Source: an uncultured Blautia sp. (GTDB taxonomy: Bacteria > Bacillota > Clostridia > Lachnospirales > Lachnospiraceae). Taken from it: a stretch of 16,617 bases of DNA. The notes below the pieces were generated by a model. The model was given only the letters and a program-made list of their open reading frames with translations. It was not told where the DNA came from and ran no database searches. This document shows, in pieces, positions 1 to 7,663 of this stretch. The stretch is from contig URMH01000054.1 in assembly GCA_900549015.1 (NCBI GenBank), forward strand, positions 1-16,617. The letters run 5' to 3'. Both the position numbers and the translations under genes were made by a program. Numbering within the stretch: the first letter of the stretch is position 1; each line of letters begins with the position of its first letter.

Positions 1-28
1 GATGAATTGCGATTAACACGGCGTTTTC

Positions 29-57
29 TTGACTTTAGAATCTTGCTGTATTACAAT
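29..57 (+). promoter_or_regulatory. Candidate sigma-A promoter for tnpA
   Basis: TTGACT at 29-34 and TACAAT at 52-57 are separated by 17 nt; each box matches consensus at five of six positions. Transcription would start near 64 and leave a leader of about 38 nt before the tnpA ATG at 102, with the ribosome binding site GGAAAGGA at 84-91. The promoter may be internal to the insertion sequence or may be a flanking host promoter, because the left end is not resolved. Confidence 0.5.
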
Positions 58-101
58 GTATTTGCAAATCAGTCGTATCTAACGGAAAGGATATAAACAT
101 A

Positions 102-518
102 ATGCAATTGGATACAAATAATCATTCGGTATTCATGTTACACTATCATTTGATTATGTGTATAAAATATCGTAACAAAGTAATAGACGATATTATCTCT
201 AATCGTTTGAAAGAGATATTTGAAAAGATTGCTCCTGCCTATAACATTACATTAGAGGAATGGAATCACGATACAGATCATGTTCATATTCTATTCAAAG
301 GGCAGCCGAATACAGAAATCAGCAAGTTTATCAATGCATATAAATCCGTAAGTAGCAGACTCATAAAGAAAGAGTTTCCTCAGATACGTAAGTTTCTATG
401 GAAAGAGATGTTTTGGTCACAGAGTTTTTGTCTGCTGACCACAGGTGGAGCTACCGTAGATATTATCAAACAGTACATAATGTCACAGGGGAAGAAAAAT
501 GGCAAACAAAGCAATTAA
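102..518 (+). CDS. tnpA: IS200/IS605 family Y1 transposase TnpA
   Basis: This is a 138-residue HUH single-strand transposase that excises and inserts the element as a circular single strand at a short target tetra- or pentanucleotide. The metal-binding HUH motif is H60-V61-H62 in the context DHVHIL, and the catalytic tyrosine is Y125 in IIKQYIMSQ, preceded by the family-typical FWSQSF segment at 104-109. Length is normal for the family, usually about 130-155 residues. A GGAAAGGA ribosome binding site lies 10 nt before the ATG. The last 20 bp overlap the start of tnpB, suggesting translational coupling. All catalytic residues are present, so it could be active; activity cannot be judged from sequence alone. 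Confidence 0.93.
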   Translation: MQLDTNNHSVFMLHYHLIMCIKYRNKVIDDIISNRLKEIFEKIAPAYNITLEEWNHDTDHVHILFKGQPNTEISKFINAYKSVSSRLIKKEFPQIRKFLWKEMFWSQSFCLLTTGGATVDIIKQYIMSQGKKNGKQSN

Positions 519-1638
519 GTATCGCATATATCCTACAACTGAACAAAGTATTATGTTTTCTAAGACCTTTGGCTGTTGTCGTAAGGTCTATAATCTTATG
601 CTTTCTGATAAGATTGAGGGTTATAAAGCAACTGGGAAATTCCCTATTGTAACACCTGCTAAATACAAGAAAGACTATCCTTATCTTAAAGAAGTAGACA
701 GTCTTGCACTTGCTAATAAACAGATGGATTTGCAGGCAGCATTTCGTAGTACATTTAGTAAATCTCGCAAAAAGAAAAACGGATTTCCCAGGTTCAAATC
801 TGCAAAGCATAGTCGTAAGTCTTACACTACAAACAATCAAAAAGGTACAGTAGCTATTATGGATAAAAGATATATCAAGCTCCCTAAAGTGGGTAAGGTG
901 AAGGCTGTTATTCATTGTATTCCCGATGATAATTGGATTATCAAATCTGCTACTATATCACAGGAATCAGATGGTAAGTATTATATTTCTGTGCTTTTTG
1001 AGTTTGAAAAAGTAGAAAATACTTATATAGCGGATAAAACGAACGCCATTGGATTAGATTATGCTTCTGATGGCTTATATGTGGACAGTAATGGCAATGT
1101 GGGTACTAATCATAAGTATTACCGTGAAAGTCATGATAAGCTTGCCAAAGCACAACGCAAACTGTCTCGTATGCAAGGCTCTAAAAAACAAGAAGATAAA
1201 TCTAATAACTATATTAAACAACTCCGTAAAGTAAACAAAATTCATAGACATATTGCTAATCAGCGTTTGGATAACCTACATAAAATATCTACTGAGATAG
1301 CCAATCAGTATGATGTTGTTTGTGTGGAATCCTTAAATATGCGTTCTATGTCTAATAAAGGTTTTGGTAACGGCAAAGCGACACTGGATAACGGATATGG
1401 AATGTTCCTATCTATGCTTGAGTATAAGCTGTCTGATAGAAATAAATATCTCGTAAAAGTAGATAAGTGGTTTCCGTCATCACAAATATGCCATTGTTGC
1501 GGTGTTTTGCATCCCGAGATGAAGGATTTAGCTAACCGCAAAATGGTATGTGATTGTGGTCTTACAATAAACCGTGACCAAAACGCTGCTATCAATATCC
1601 TAAACGAAGGATTACGCCTACTTAGTGAAGTAGCATAA
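499..1638 (+). CDS. tnpB: RNA-guided endonuclease TnpB (IS605 OrfB)
   Basis: This 379-residue protein is a TnpB, the ancestor group of Cas12. With an omega-RNA made from the element's right end, TnpB proteins cut DNA next to a target-adjacent motif that matches the transposon insertion site, which favours element retention. The RuvC triad is complete: D187 in AIGLDYASDG, E277 in VCVESLN and D360 in NRDQNAA. The zinc ribbon is C331/C334 and C351/C353. The N-terminal OrfB helix-turn-helix region spans roughly residues 1-50, and a basic helical region lies at 210-255. Length is typical of the compact family. The start is chosen for AGGGGAAG 7-8 nt upstream; it overlaps tnpA by 20 bp. No frameshift or missing key residue is seen. 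Confidence 0.95.
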   Translation: MANKAIKYRIYPTTEQSIMFSKTFGCCRKVYNLMLSDKIEGYKATGKFPIVTPAKYKKDYPYLKEVDSLALANKQMDLQAAFRSTFSKSRKKKNGFPRFKSAKHSRKSYTTNNQKGTVAIMDKRYIKLPKVGKVKAVIHCIPDDNWIIKSATISQESDGKYYISVLFEFEKVENTYIADKTNAIGLDYASDGLYVDSNGNVGTNHKYYRESHDKLAKAQRKLSRMQGSKKQEDKSNNYIKQLRKVNKIHRHIANQRLDNLHKISTEIANQYDVVCVESLNMRSMSNKGFGNGKATLDNGYGMFLSMLEYKLSDRNKYLVKVDKWFPSSQICHCCGVLHPEMKDLANRKMVCDCGLTINRDQNAAINILNEGLRLLSEVA

Positions 1639-1797
1639 ACAAAATATATAGTAGGGATGGAATTAGCCCAAACTTATACGCCTGTGGACATTGTGTAAGA
1701 CATTGAGTTGCGTAACATCGTAGCCAACGCAGTAGTGGTTGAAGCAGGAAGCTCCGACTTCTATAAGTCGGAGTAGTTCACCGAGCAAACCAGCGAT
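1620..1797 (+). ncRNA. Predicted TnpB omega-RNA (reRNA) with guide
   Basis: The stretch from the 3' end of tnpB to the right end has no long reading frame and carries the features expected of an omega-RNA scaffold. There is a 5-bp pairing TGCGT (1709-1713) with ACGCA (1727-1731), then the segment GAAGCAGGAAGCTCC and a terminal 9-bp hairpin at 1752-1773. In characterised members, the guide is the roughly 16 nt just beyond the right end; here that would be about 1782-1797. The 5' boundary is a guess, since omega-RNAs are processed from the tnpB transcript. The assignment rests on position and family knowledge, not on a covariance model. Confidence 0.6.
1752..1781 (+). repeat. IS right-end hairpin and TAGTTCAC terminus
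   Basis: CTCCGACTT (1752-1760) pairs perfectly with AAGTCGGAG (1765-1773) across the loop CTAT, and TAGTTCAC follows at 1774-1781. TnpA of this family binds a subterminal hairpin at each end, and the same hairpin closes the omega-RNA scaffold. The cleavage point after TAGTTCAC is inferred from resemblance to other IS605 right ends. Confidence 0.65.
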
Positions 1798-1950
1798 AAT
1801 CGTTGGTTAATGGAAATCCAGAATATGACAAAACTTTTGCTTGCAGAAGACAGAAATATATTGAAAGAGAGACTTTCTGTAATGGAAGATGTTATGGAAG
1901 TTCTGGAAAATGCAAGAAAGGCAGCAGGTATTTTCTTCCCTGGGGATTGA
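1783..1950 (+). pseudogene. Reading-frame remnant after the insertion sequence
   Basis: An open frame runs from the right boundary of the insertion sequence to a TGA at 1948-1950, reading EQTSDNRWLMEIQ and then a charged helical stretch with DRNILKERLSVMED, ending GIFFPGD. It has ATG codons at 1810 and 1825 but no ribosome binding site before either, so it looks like the last 55 codons of a gene cut by the insertion rather than a complete small gene. I do not recognise the family. The upstream half is not identifiable in positions 1-100. It may also be chance coding potential in an intergenic stretch. Confidence 0.3.
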
Positions 1951-1992
1951 GCAGGGAAAAACTGAAATATTAATAAAAAGATAAAAGGGGAC

Positions 1993-2010
1993 GGTCGGTT
2001 AATGCCGATT
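1993..2010 (+). other. Small hairpin, possible weak terminator
   Basis: GGTCGG (1993-1998) pairs with CCGATT (2005-2010), with two G-U pairs, around the loop TTAATG, and is followed by only two more Ts before a run of Gs. The rest of 1951-2030 contains no open frame or promoter that I can support. It lies just ahead of the much stronger terminator at 2031-2096. Confidence 0.25.
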
Positions 2011-2030
2011 TTGGGGCTTTAAATTTTAAG

Positions 2031-2096
2031 TACGAATCTCCTATAGAAATCAGTATTTTTTATACTTGATTTTCTGTGGGAAATTCGTATTTTTTT
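2031..2096 (+). terminator. Long Rho-independent terminator
   Basis: The arm starting TACGAAT at 2031 pairs with the arm ending ATTCGTA at 2089. It forms about 24 pairs with one mismatch, two G-U pairs and two single-base bulges around a short T-rich loop near 2056-2062. Seven Ts follow at 2090-2096. It separates the insertion-sequence region from the cvfB unit. The stem is longer than most intrinsic terminators. Confidence 0.75.
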
Positions 2097-2124
2097 ATGC
2101 GATAGGAAACACAAAAGATTCCCC

Positions 2125-2153
2125 TTGCTATCTTCCCTGAAAAACTTTACAAT
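2125..2153 (+). promoter_or_regulatory. Candidate promoter for cvfB-dnaE
   Basis: TTGCTA at 2125-2130 and TACAAT at 2148-2153 are spaced by 17 nt, just downstream of the terminator. The start would be near 2160, giving a leader of about 67 nt. The leader contains a small hairpin GCCC-CACA-GGGC at 2186-2197 and the ribosome binding site AGAGGAG at 2214-2220. The -35 box is only a partial match. Confidence 0.5.
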
Positions 2154-2226
2154 ACAATAATAAAAGAAACTACAGGAAAACGAAAGCCCCACAGGGCAGT
2201 TAAGGATAAAACAAGAGGAGAATTAC

Positions 2227-3066
2227 ATGATTGAATTAGGAACAAAGCAGAAATTGCTTGTAGTAAAAAAAGTAGAGTTTGGAGTATATCTTGCAGAGGA
2301 TAAAAATGCAGATGCAAAGGACAGAGTTCTTCTTCCGGGAAGACAGGTTCCGGAAGGAACAAAAGAAGGAGATGAACTGGAAGTTTTCCTTTATAAAGAT
2401 TCTTCAGACCGTCCGATTGCCACAACAAAAGAGCCGCTTATCATGCTGGGCCAGACAGCCGTTCTCAAAGTAAAGCAGGTGACAAAAATCGGCGCGTTTC
2501 TTGACTGGGGACTGGAAAAAGATCTGCTTCTTCCATACCATGAGCAGACTCTTCGCGTAAGAGAAGGAGAGGATTGTCTTGTAGCGCTTTATCTTGATAA
2601 GAGCAGCCGCCTCTGCGCGACCATGAAGGTGTATCATTACCTTTCCAAAAGAACTCCTTATGTGGCAGGAGACCAGGTAAAGGGAAGAGTTTATGAAATC
2701 AGCCAGAAATTCGGCGTATTTGTTGCGGTAGACGATAAGTATTCTGCACTGATTCCTGCAAGGGAGGCAGCAGGAAAATATCGTCCGGGAACGATTCTGG
2801 ATCTTCGTGTCACAGAAGTAAAAGAAGACGGAAAAATGAATGTAAGCGACAGGCAGAAGGCATATCTTCAGATAAACGAAGATGCAGAAATGGTAATGAG
2901 CGTTATCGATGAGTTTGCAGGAATCCTTCCGTTTGATGATAAGGCTTCTCCGGAAGTGATAAAGAGAGAATTTGGACTGAGTAAAAATGCTTTTAAACGC
3001 GCAATCGGACATCTTCTGAAAGAAAAGAAAATTGAAATCAGAGAGCGCCGTATTTACAGGCTGTAA
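2227..3066 (+). CDS. cvfB: CvfB/YitL-like S1-domain RNA-binding protein
   Basis: The 279-residue protein matches the CvfB (YitL) architecture: three S1-like OB folds in series at about 1-67, 70-137 and 145-212, then a C-terminal winged helix at about 218-279. The S1 signature is clear in TKIGAFLDWG (86-95) and QKFGVFVAVD (160-169). The winged helix shows FGLSKNAFKRAIGHLLKE (249-266) and the terminal beta hairpin IEIRERRIYRL. CvfB proteins bind RNA and influence virulence-factor or stress gene expression in staphylococci and streptococci; the exact role in this lineage is not established. The ATG has AGAGGAG 6 nt upstream. dnaE follows after 21 nt, so the two are probably co-transcribed. Confidence 0.9.
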   Translation: MIELGTKQKLLVVKKVEFGVYLAEDKNADAKDRVLLPGRQVPEGTKEGDELEVFLYKDSSDRPIATTKEPLIMLGQTAVLKVKQVTKIGAFLDWGLEKDLLLPYHEQTLRVREGEDCLVALYLDKSSRLCATMKVYHYLSKRTPYVAGDQVKGRVYEISQKFGVFVAVDDKYSALIPAREAAGKYRPGTILDLRVTEVKEDGKMNVSDRQKAYLQINEDAEMVMSVIDEFAGILPFDDKASPEVIKREFGLSKNAFKRAIGHLLKEKKIEIRERRIYRL

Positions 3067-3087
3067 GAGATAATGGAGGAAAATTAA

Positions 3088-6000
3088 GTGAATTTTACAC
3101 ACTTACATGTGCATACAGAGTACAGCCTTTTGGACGGCTCTAATAAGATAAAAGAGTACGTGGCGAGAGTGAAGGAACTGGGTATGGACAGCGCTGCCAT
3201 TACAGATCACGGAGTAATGTACGGCGTCATTGATTTTTACCGCGCGGCAAGGGAAGCGGGGATTAATCCCATTCTCGGCTGCGAGGTATATGTGGCTCCG
3301 GGCTCCCGGTTTGATAAAGATACAGGAACAGGGGAAGACCGTTATTATCATCTTGTTCTTCTTGCGGAAAACAACAAAGGTTACAGCAACCTTATGAAAA
3401 TCGTGTCAAAAGGTTTTGTAGAAGGCTTTTATTACAAACCGCGAGTAGACATGGAGCTTCTCCGGGAATACCATGAGGGAATCATTGCATTAAGCGCCTG
3501 CCTTGCAGGAGAAGTATCACGTTATCTGACAAGAGGAATGTATGAAGATGCAAAGGCGGCGGCATTAAGGTATCAGGATATTTTCGGAAAGGGAAATTTT
3601 TTCCTTGAACTTCAGGATCATGGGATTTCAGAGCAGCAGGAGGTAAACCGCCAGCTTCTCCGTATGCACCAGGAAACAGGAATTGATCTTGTGGCAACAA
3701 ACGACGTTCATTATACAACGGCAGAGGACGCAGATCCCCACGATATTCTTCTCTGCCTCCAGACAGGGAAAAAGCTGGCGGACGAGGATAGAATGCGCTA
3801 TGAGGGCGGTCAGTATTATGTAAAATCGCCGGAAGAGATGGCGCAGCTTTTCCCATATGCGCTGGAAGCATTGGAAAATACGCATAAAATTGCAGAGAGA
3901 TGTCATGTGGAAATCGAATTTGGTGTGACAAAGCTTCCGAAATACGATGTGCCGGACGGATATACGTCATGGGAATATCTGAATAAACTCTGTTTTGACG
4001 GACTTTCCGAGAGGTATGCTCCTGTTACGGACGAGCTTCGTGAACGTCTGGAATATGAGCTTTCCACCATCAAAAATATGGGATATGTGGATTACTTCCT
4101 TATTGTATGGGATTTTATCAAATATGCAAGGGACCATGATATTATGGTGGGACCGGGACGAGGTTCTGCTGCGGGAAGTCTTGTTGCGTATACCCTTGGA
4201 ATTACCCAGCTTGACCCTATTCGCTATGATCTGCTTTTCGAGCGTTTCCTGAATCCGGAACGAGTTTCTATGCCTGATATTGATGTGGACTTTTGCTTTG
4301 AACGTCGTCAGGAGGTCATCGATTATGTGGTGCGAAAATACGGAAAAGACCGTGTAGTACAGATTGTAACATTCGGAACCCTTGCTGCCCGCGGTGTTAT
4401 TCGCGATGTGGGGCGTGTCCTTGATATGCCGTACGCACAGGTGGACGTGATTGCCAAAATGATTCCTCAGGAGCTGAATATTACAATAGATAAGGCTCTC
4501 GACATGAATCCGGAGCTAAAAAAAGCGTATGACGAGCAGGAGGAAATTCATTACTTAATCGATATGGCAAAACGCCTTGAGGGGCTTCCGCGCCATACCT
4601 CCATGCATGCTGCCGGCGTTGTTATCAGCCAGAAGGACGTAGATGAATATGTGCCGCTTTCAAAGGCACAGGACGGTTCTATTACGACCCAGTTTACCAT
4701 GACAACACTGGAGGAGCTGGGACTTCTTAAAATGGATTTCCTTGGTCTTCGCACCCTGACCGTAATTCAGGACGCAGTAAGACTTGTGGAAAAAGATACA
4801 GGCGTAAGCCTTGATATGCAGAAGATTGATTATAATGACAAGAAAGTTCTCGATTCTCTTGGCACCGGTCATTCGGAAGGTGTGTTCCAGCTGGAAAGCG
4901 GCGGAATGAAAAACTTCATGAAGGAGTTAAAGCCGCAGAGCCTTGAGGATGTAATTGCGGGAATTTCTCTTTACCGTCCGGGTCCTATGGATTTTATTCC
5001 TCAGTATATCAGGGGAAAGAACAGGCCGGATACCATAAAGTATGACTGTCCGCAGCTTGAGCCTATTTTGAAGCCTACCTACGGCTGTATCGTATATCAA
5101 GAGCAGGTTATGCAGATTGTGCGGAATCTTGCCGGATATACTCTGGGAAGAAGCGATCTTGTGCGCCGTGCCATGTCAAAGAAAAAGGCATCTGTCATGG
5201 AAAAAGAGCGTCAGAACTTTGTTTACGGAAATGAGGAGGAAGGTGTTCCTGGCTGTATTGCAAACGGAATTCCGGAAAAAACAGCAAATAAGATTTATGA
5301 TGATATGATTGATTTTGCGAAATATGCCTTTAATAAGTCTCATGCGGCAGCATATGCGGTTGTTTCTTATCAGACTGCGTACTTGAAATATTATTATCCG
5401 GTAGAATTTATGGCTGCTCTTATGACTTCCGTGATTGAAATGCCTGCGAAGGTGGCAGAATATATCTATGTGTGCCGTCAGATGGGAATTACAATCCTGC
5501 CGCCTGATATTAATCGTGGAATGTATGGATTTTCAGTTGATAACGGCGCTATCCGATACGGTCTTTCCGCAATTAAAAGCGTAGGGCGTCCTGTAATCGA
5601 GAGTATTGTAAAAGAGCGGGAAGAAAACGGGGATTATACAAATCTTCAGAATTTTATAGAGAGAAACCTGGAGCAGGTAAATAAGCGTGCAATTGAAAAC
5701 TTTATAAAAGCAGGAGCCCTTGACTGTCTGGAGGGAAACCGCCGCCAGAAAATGGTGATATTTGCCCGGATCGTAGACGGGATCAACCAGGATAAGAAAA
5801 ACACAATGGCAGGGCAGTTAAGCTTTTTTGATATTGTAAGCGAGGAGGAGAAAAAGGAATTTGAGATCCGTATGCCGGATCTGGACGAATTTAATAAAGA
5901 AACCATACTTGCTTTCGAAAAAGAAGTTCTCGGCATTTATTTAAGCGGACATCCTCTTGAGGGATACCGTGATATTATGGAGAAAATGTCAACTGCCAGG

Positions 6001-6555
6001 ACAGCGGATTTTCAGCAGGATGAAGATACGGGGCTGCCAAAGGTGGTGGACGGTCAGAAGGTTGTTCTGGGAGGAATGATCACAGATAAAACCATTAAGT
6101 ACACAAAAAACAATAAAGTAATGGCATTTTTTACGCTGGAAGACCTTGTGGGAACTGTGGAGGTTGTCGTTTTCCCGAGAGATTATGAGAAGTGCCAGGC
6201 TCTTTTAAATGACGAAGAAAAAGTCTTTATACAGGGGCGGGTTTCTGCGGAAGATGACAGACCAAGCAAGCTGATCCTGGAAAAAATCCGTTCTTTTGAG
6301 GATATTCCGAGGGAATTATGGATACAATTTCCAGACAGAGAGGCTTACGGGGAAAAAGAGCAGGAACTTCTTGCAGATCTTAAGCAGTCTCCGGGAAAAG
6401 ACAGCGTTGTGATTTTTCTTAGGGATGTAAAAGCGATGAAAAAGCTTTCTGCTGCATATCACGTAGAGATAACAGATTTATGGCTGGAATCCATGCGCAA
6501 AAAATATGGAGATTCCAATGTTAAAGTTGTGCAAAGAGTATTGAAAAACTTGTAA
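3088..6555 (+). CDS. dnaE: DNA polymerase III alpha subunit DnaE
   Basis: This 1155-residue protein is a full-length C-family replicative DNA polymerase. The N-terminal PHP domain shows H5, H7 and H9 in THLHVHTEYS, D40-H41 in AITDHG and E66. The palm contains GPGRGSAAGS and the catalytic aspartates D397 and D399 in MPDIDVDF, with the third at D550 in KMDFLGLRTL. The fingers region follows, with YRPGPMDFIPQYIRG. A beta-clamp binding motif QLSFFD is at 910-915, and an OB fold near 990-1060 includes VVLGGMITDKTIKYTKN. In Firmicutes that also have PolC, DnaE extends primers, mainly on the lagging strand. The start is GTG with TGGAGGA 8 nt upstream; no better ATG lies ahead of the PHP motif. Confidence 0.97.
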   Translation: MNFTHLHVHTEYSLLDGSNKIKEYVARVKELGMDSAAITDHGVMYGVIDFYRAAREAGINPILGCEVYVAPGSRFDKDTGTGEDRYYHLVLLAENNKGYSNLMKIVSKGFVEGFYYKPRVDMELLREYHEGIIALSACLAGEVSRYLTRGMYEDAKAAALRYQDIFGKGNFFLELQDHGISEQQEVNRQLLRMHQETGIDLVATNDVHYTTAEDADPHDILLCLQTGKKLADEDRMRYEGGQYYVKSPEEMAQLFPYALEALENTHKIAERCHVEIEFGVTKLPKYDVPDGYTSWEYLNKLCFDGLSERYAPVTDELRERLEYELSTIKNMGYVDYFLIVWDFIKYARDHDIMVGPGRGSAAGSLVAYTLGITQLDPIRYDLLFERFLNPERVSMPDIDVDFCFERRQEVIDYVVRKYGKDRVVQIVTFGTLAARGVIRDVGRVLDMPYAQVDVIAKMIPQELNITIDKALDMNPELKKAYDEQEEIHYLIDMAKRLEGLPRHTSMHAAGVVISQKDVDEYVPLSKAQDGSITTQFTMTTLEELGLLKMDFLGLRTLTVIQDAVRLVEKDTGVSLDMQKIDYNDKKVLDSLGTGHSEGVFQLESGGMKNFMKELKPQSLEDVIAGISLYRPGPMDFIPQYIRGKNRPDTIKYDCPQLEPILKPTYGCIVYQEQVMQIVRNLAGYTLGRSDLVRRAMSKKKASVMEKERQNFVYGNEEEGVPGCIANGIPEKTANKIYDDMIDFAKYAFNKSHAAAYAVVSYQTAYLKYYYPVEFMAALMTSVIEMPAKVAEYIYVCRQMGITILPPDINRGMYGFSVDNGAIRYGLSAIKSVGRPVIESIVKEREENGDYTNLQNFIERNLEQVNKRAIENFIKAGALDCLEGNRRQKMVIFARIVDGINQDKKNTMAGQLSFFDIVSEEEKKEFEIRMPDLDEFNKETILAFEKEVLGIYLSGHPLEGYRDIMEKMSTARTADFQQDEDTGLPKVVDGQKVVLGGMITDKTIKYTKNNKVMAFFTLEDLVGTVEVVVFPRDYEKCQALLNDEEKVFIQGRVSAEDDRPSKLILEKIRSFEDIPRELWIQFPDREAYGEKEQELLADLKQSPGKDSVVIFLRDVKAMKKLSAAYHVEITDLWLESMRKKYGDSNVKVVQRVLKNL

Positions 6556-6567
6556 AAATGCTATACA
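6541..6567 (+). promoter_or_regulatory. Candidate extended -10 promoter for pfkA
   Basis: TTGAAA at 6541-6546 and TATACA at 6562-6567 are only 15 nt apart, but the -10 box is preceded by TGC, an extended -10 feature that tolerates a poor -35. The promoter overlaps the end of dnaE. It would give pfkA a leader of about 75 nt carrying the hairpin at 6595-6625. Confidence 0.35.
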
Positions 6568-6594
6568 CTATAACCGAATATGTGTAGAACCTGA

Positions 6595-6625
6595 CAGCGT
6601 CGATGTCCTTCTTATACCGGCGCTG
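6595..6625 (+). other. Stem-loop in the pfkA leader
   Basis: CAGCGTCG (6595-6602) pairs with CGGCGCTG (6618-6625) with one G-U pair and a 15-nt loop. No T-run follows, so it is not a terminator. It ends 12 nt before the pfkA ribosome binding site (GGAGG, 6638-6642) and might stabilise the message or affect initiation. Confidence 0.4.
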
Positions 6626-6650
6626 GGCTCAGAAGATGGAGGAAAATAAA

Positions 6651-7652
6651 ATGGCAGAGAAGAAGATTAAAACGATTGGTGTTCTGACCAGTGGGGGAGA
6701 TGCTCCCGGAATGAATGCAGCAATTCGCGCAGTAGTTCGAAGAGGATTGAGCAGTGGCTTAAATGTAAAAGGTATTTATAAAGGATATAACGGACTCTTA
6801 AACGAAGAAATCGTGGATATGAGCGCAAAGGACGTATCTGATACGATTGAAAGGGGCGGTACTGTTCTTTATACTGCAAGATGTGCAGAGTTCCGTACAG
6901 AGGAAGGTCAGAGAAGAGGAGCAGAGGTTTGTAAAAAACACGGCATTGACGGTCTTGTTGTAATCGGTGGTGACGGTTCTTTCGCAGGAGCGCAGAAGCT
7001 GGCAAATCTGGGAATCAATACAATCGGTGTTCCGGGAACGATCGACCTTGATATTGCATGTACAGAATATACAATCGGTTTTGATACAGCTGTAAATACA
7101 GCAATGGAAGCTATCGACAAGGTTCGCGATACTTCTACATCTCATGAGCGATGCAGCATTATTGAGGTTATGGGAAGAAATGCAGGATACCTTGCTCTGT
7201 GGTGTGGAATTGCAAACGGTGCAGAGGACGTTCTCATTCCTGAAAAATATGATTATGATGAGCAGAGACTCATTAACAATATTATTGAGAGCCGTAAAAA
7301 AGGTAAAAAACATCATATCATTGTTAATGCAGAAGGTATCGGACATTCCGAAGCTATGGCACAGCGTATTGAGGCAGCTACAGGAATTGAGACACGAGCT
7401 ACCATTCTTGGACATATGCAGCGTGGCGGAAGCCCTACATGTAAAGACCGTGTGTATGCATCTATGATGGGCGCAATGGCAGTAGATCTTCTTTTACAGG
7501 GTAAAACATGCCGTGTCGTAGGATATCGTCATGGAGAATTTGTTGATTTTGACATTAACGAAGCTCTGGCAATGAAGAAAAATGTTTCCGAATATCAGTG
7601 GGAGATCTGCAATTCACTTTCACATAATTACGACAAAAATACTGTAAAATAA
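6651..7652 (+). CDS. pfkA: ATP-dependent 6-phosphofructokinase
   Basis: The enzyme phosphorylates fructose 6-phosphate to fructose 1,6-bisphosphate in glycolysis. Nucleotide-site motifs are GVLTSGGDAPGMN (10-22) and IGGDGSFAGA (105-114). Gly109 and Gly129, equivalent to E. coli Gly104 and Gly124, point to ATP rather than pyrophosphate. The catalytic segment is GTIDLDI (129-135), with T130, D132 and D134; the usual Asn between the aspartates is Leu133. EVMGRNAGY (172-180) and LGHMQRGGSPT (253-263) are also typical. I chose the ATG at 6651 because GGAGG sits 8 nt upstream and MAEKKIKTIG is the expected N-terminus; an upstream in-frame ATG at 6603 would add 16 residues and disrupt the hairpin leader. 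The resulting 333 residues fit the family. Confidence 0.95.
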   Translation: MAEKKIKTIGVLTSGGDAPGMNAAIRAVVRRGLSSGLNVKGIYKGYNGLLNEEIVDMSAKDVSDTIERGGTVLYTARCAEFRTEEGQRRGAEVCKKHGIDGLVVIGGDGSFAGAQKLANLGINTIGVPGTIDLDIACTEYTIGFDTAVNTAMEAIDKVRDTSTSHERCSIIEVMGRNAGYLALWCGIANGAEDVLIPEKYDYDEQRLINNIIESRKKGKKHHIIVNAEGIGHSEAMAQRIEAATGIETRATILGHMQRGGSPTCKDRVYASMMGAMAVDLLLQGKTCRVVGYRHGEFVDFDINEALAMKKNVSEYQWEICNSLSHNYDKNTVK

Positions 7653-7663
7653 TATATATAATT

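Larger units (their letters stand above)
1..1781 (+). mobile_element. IS200/IS605-family insertion sequence (tnpA + tnpB)
   Basis: The element contains an intact Y1 transposase gene and an intact tnpB in the same direction, overlapping by 20 bp, followed by a 3' non-coding region ending in a 9-bp perfect hairpin and the octamer TAGTTCAC. This is the usual layout of IS605-type elements, which move as single strands, have no terminal inverted repeats and make no target duplication. The right boundary at about 1781 is inferred from the hairpin and octamer. I could not find a convincing left-end hairpin or boundary; it lies somewhere in 1-100 or before the window. The region is visibly more AT-rich than the genes from 2227 on, consistent with recent acquisition. 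Confidence 0.85.

Noticed and set aside
1..101. Left-end hairpin and target motif of the insertion sequence
   Set aside because: A TTAC at 51-54 and a palindrome ATTTGCAAAT at 60-69 were considered, but neither gives a loop-bearing hairpin like the right end, and TTAC overlaps the promoter -10. The left boundary is left unresolved.
3482..3970. Antisense open frame of 162 codons within dnaE
   Set aside because: It lies opposite well-conserved polymerase coding sequence, has no ribosome binding site or recognisable domain, and is a shadow frame; the same holds for the other antisense frames in the window.
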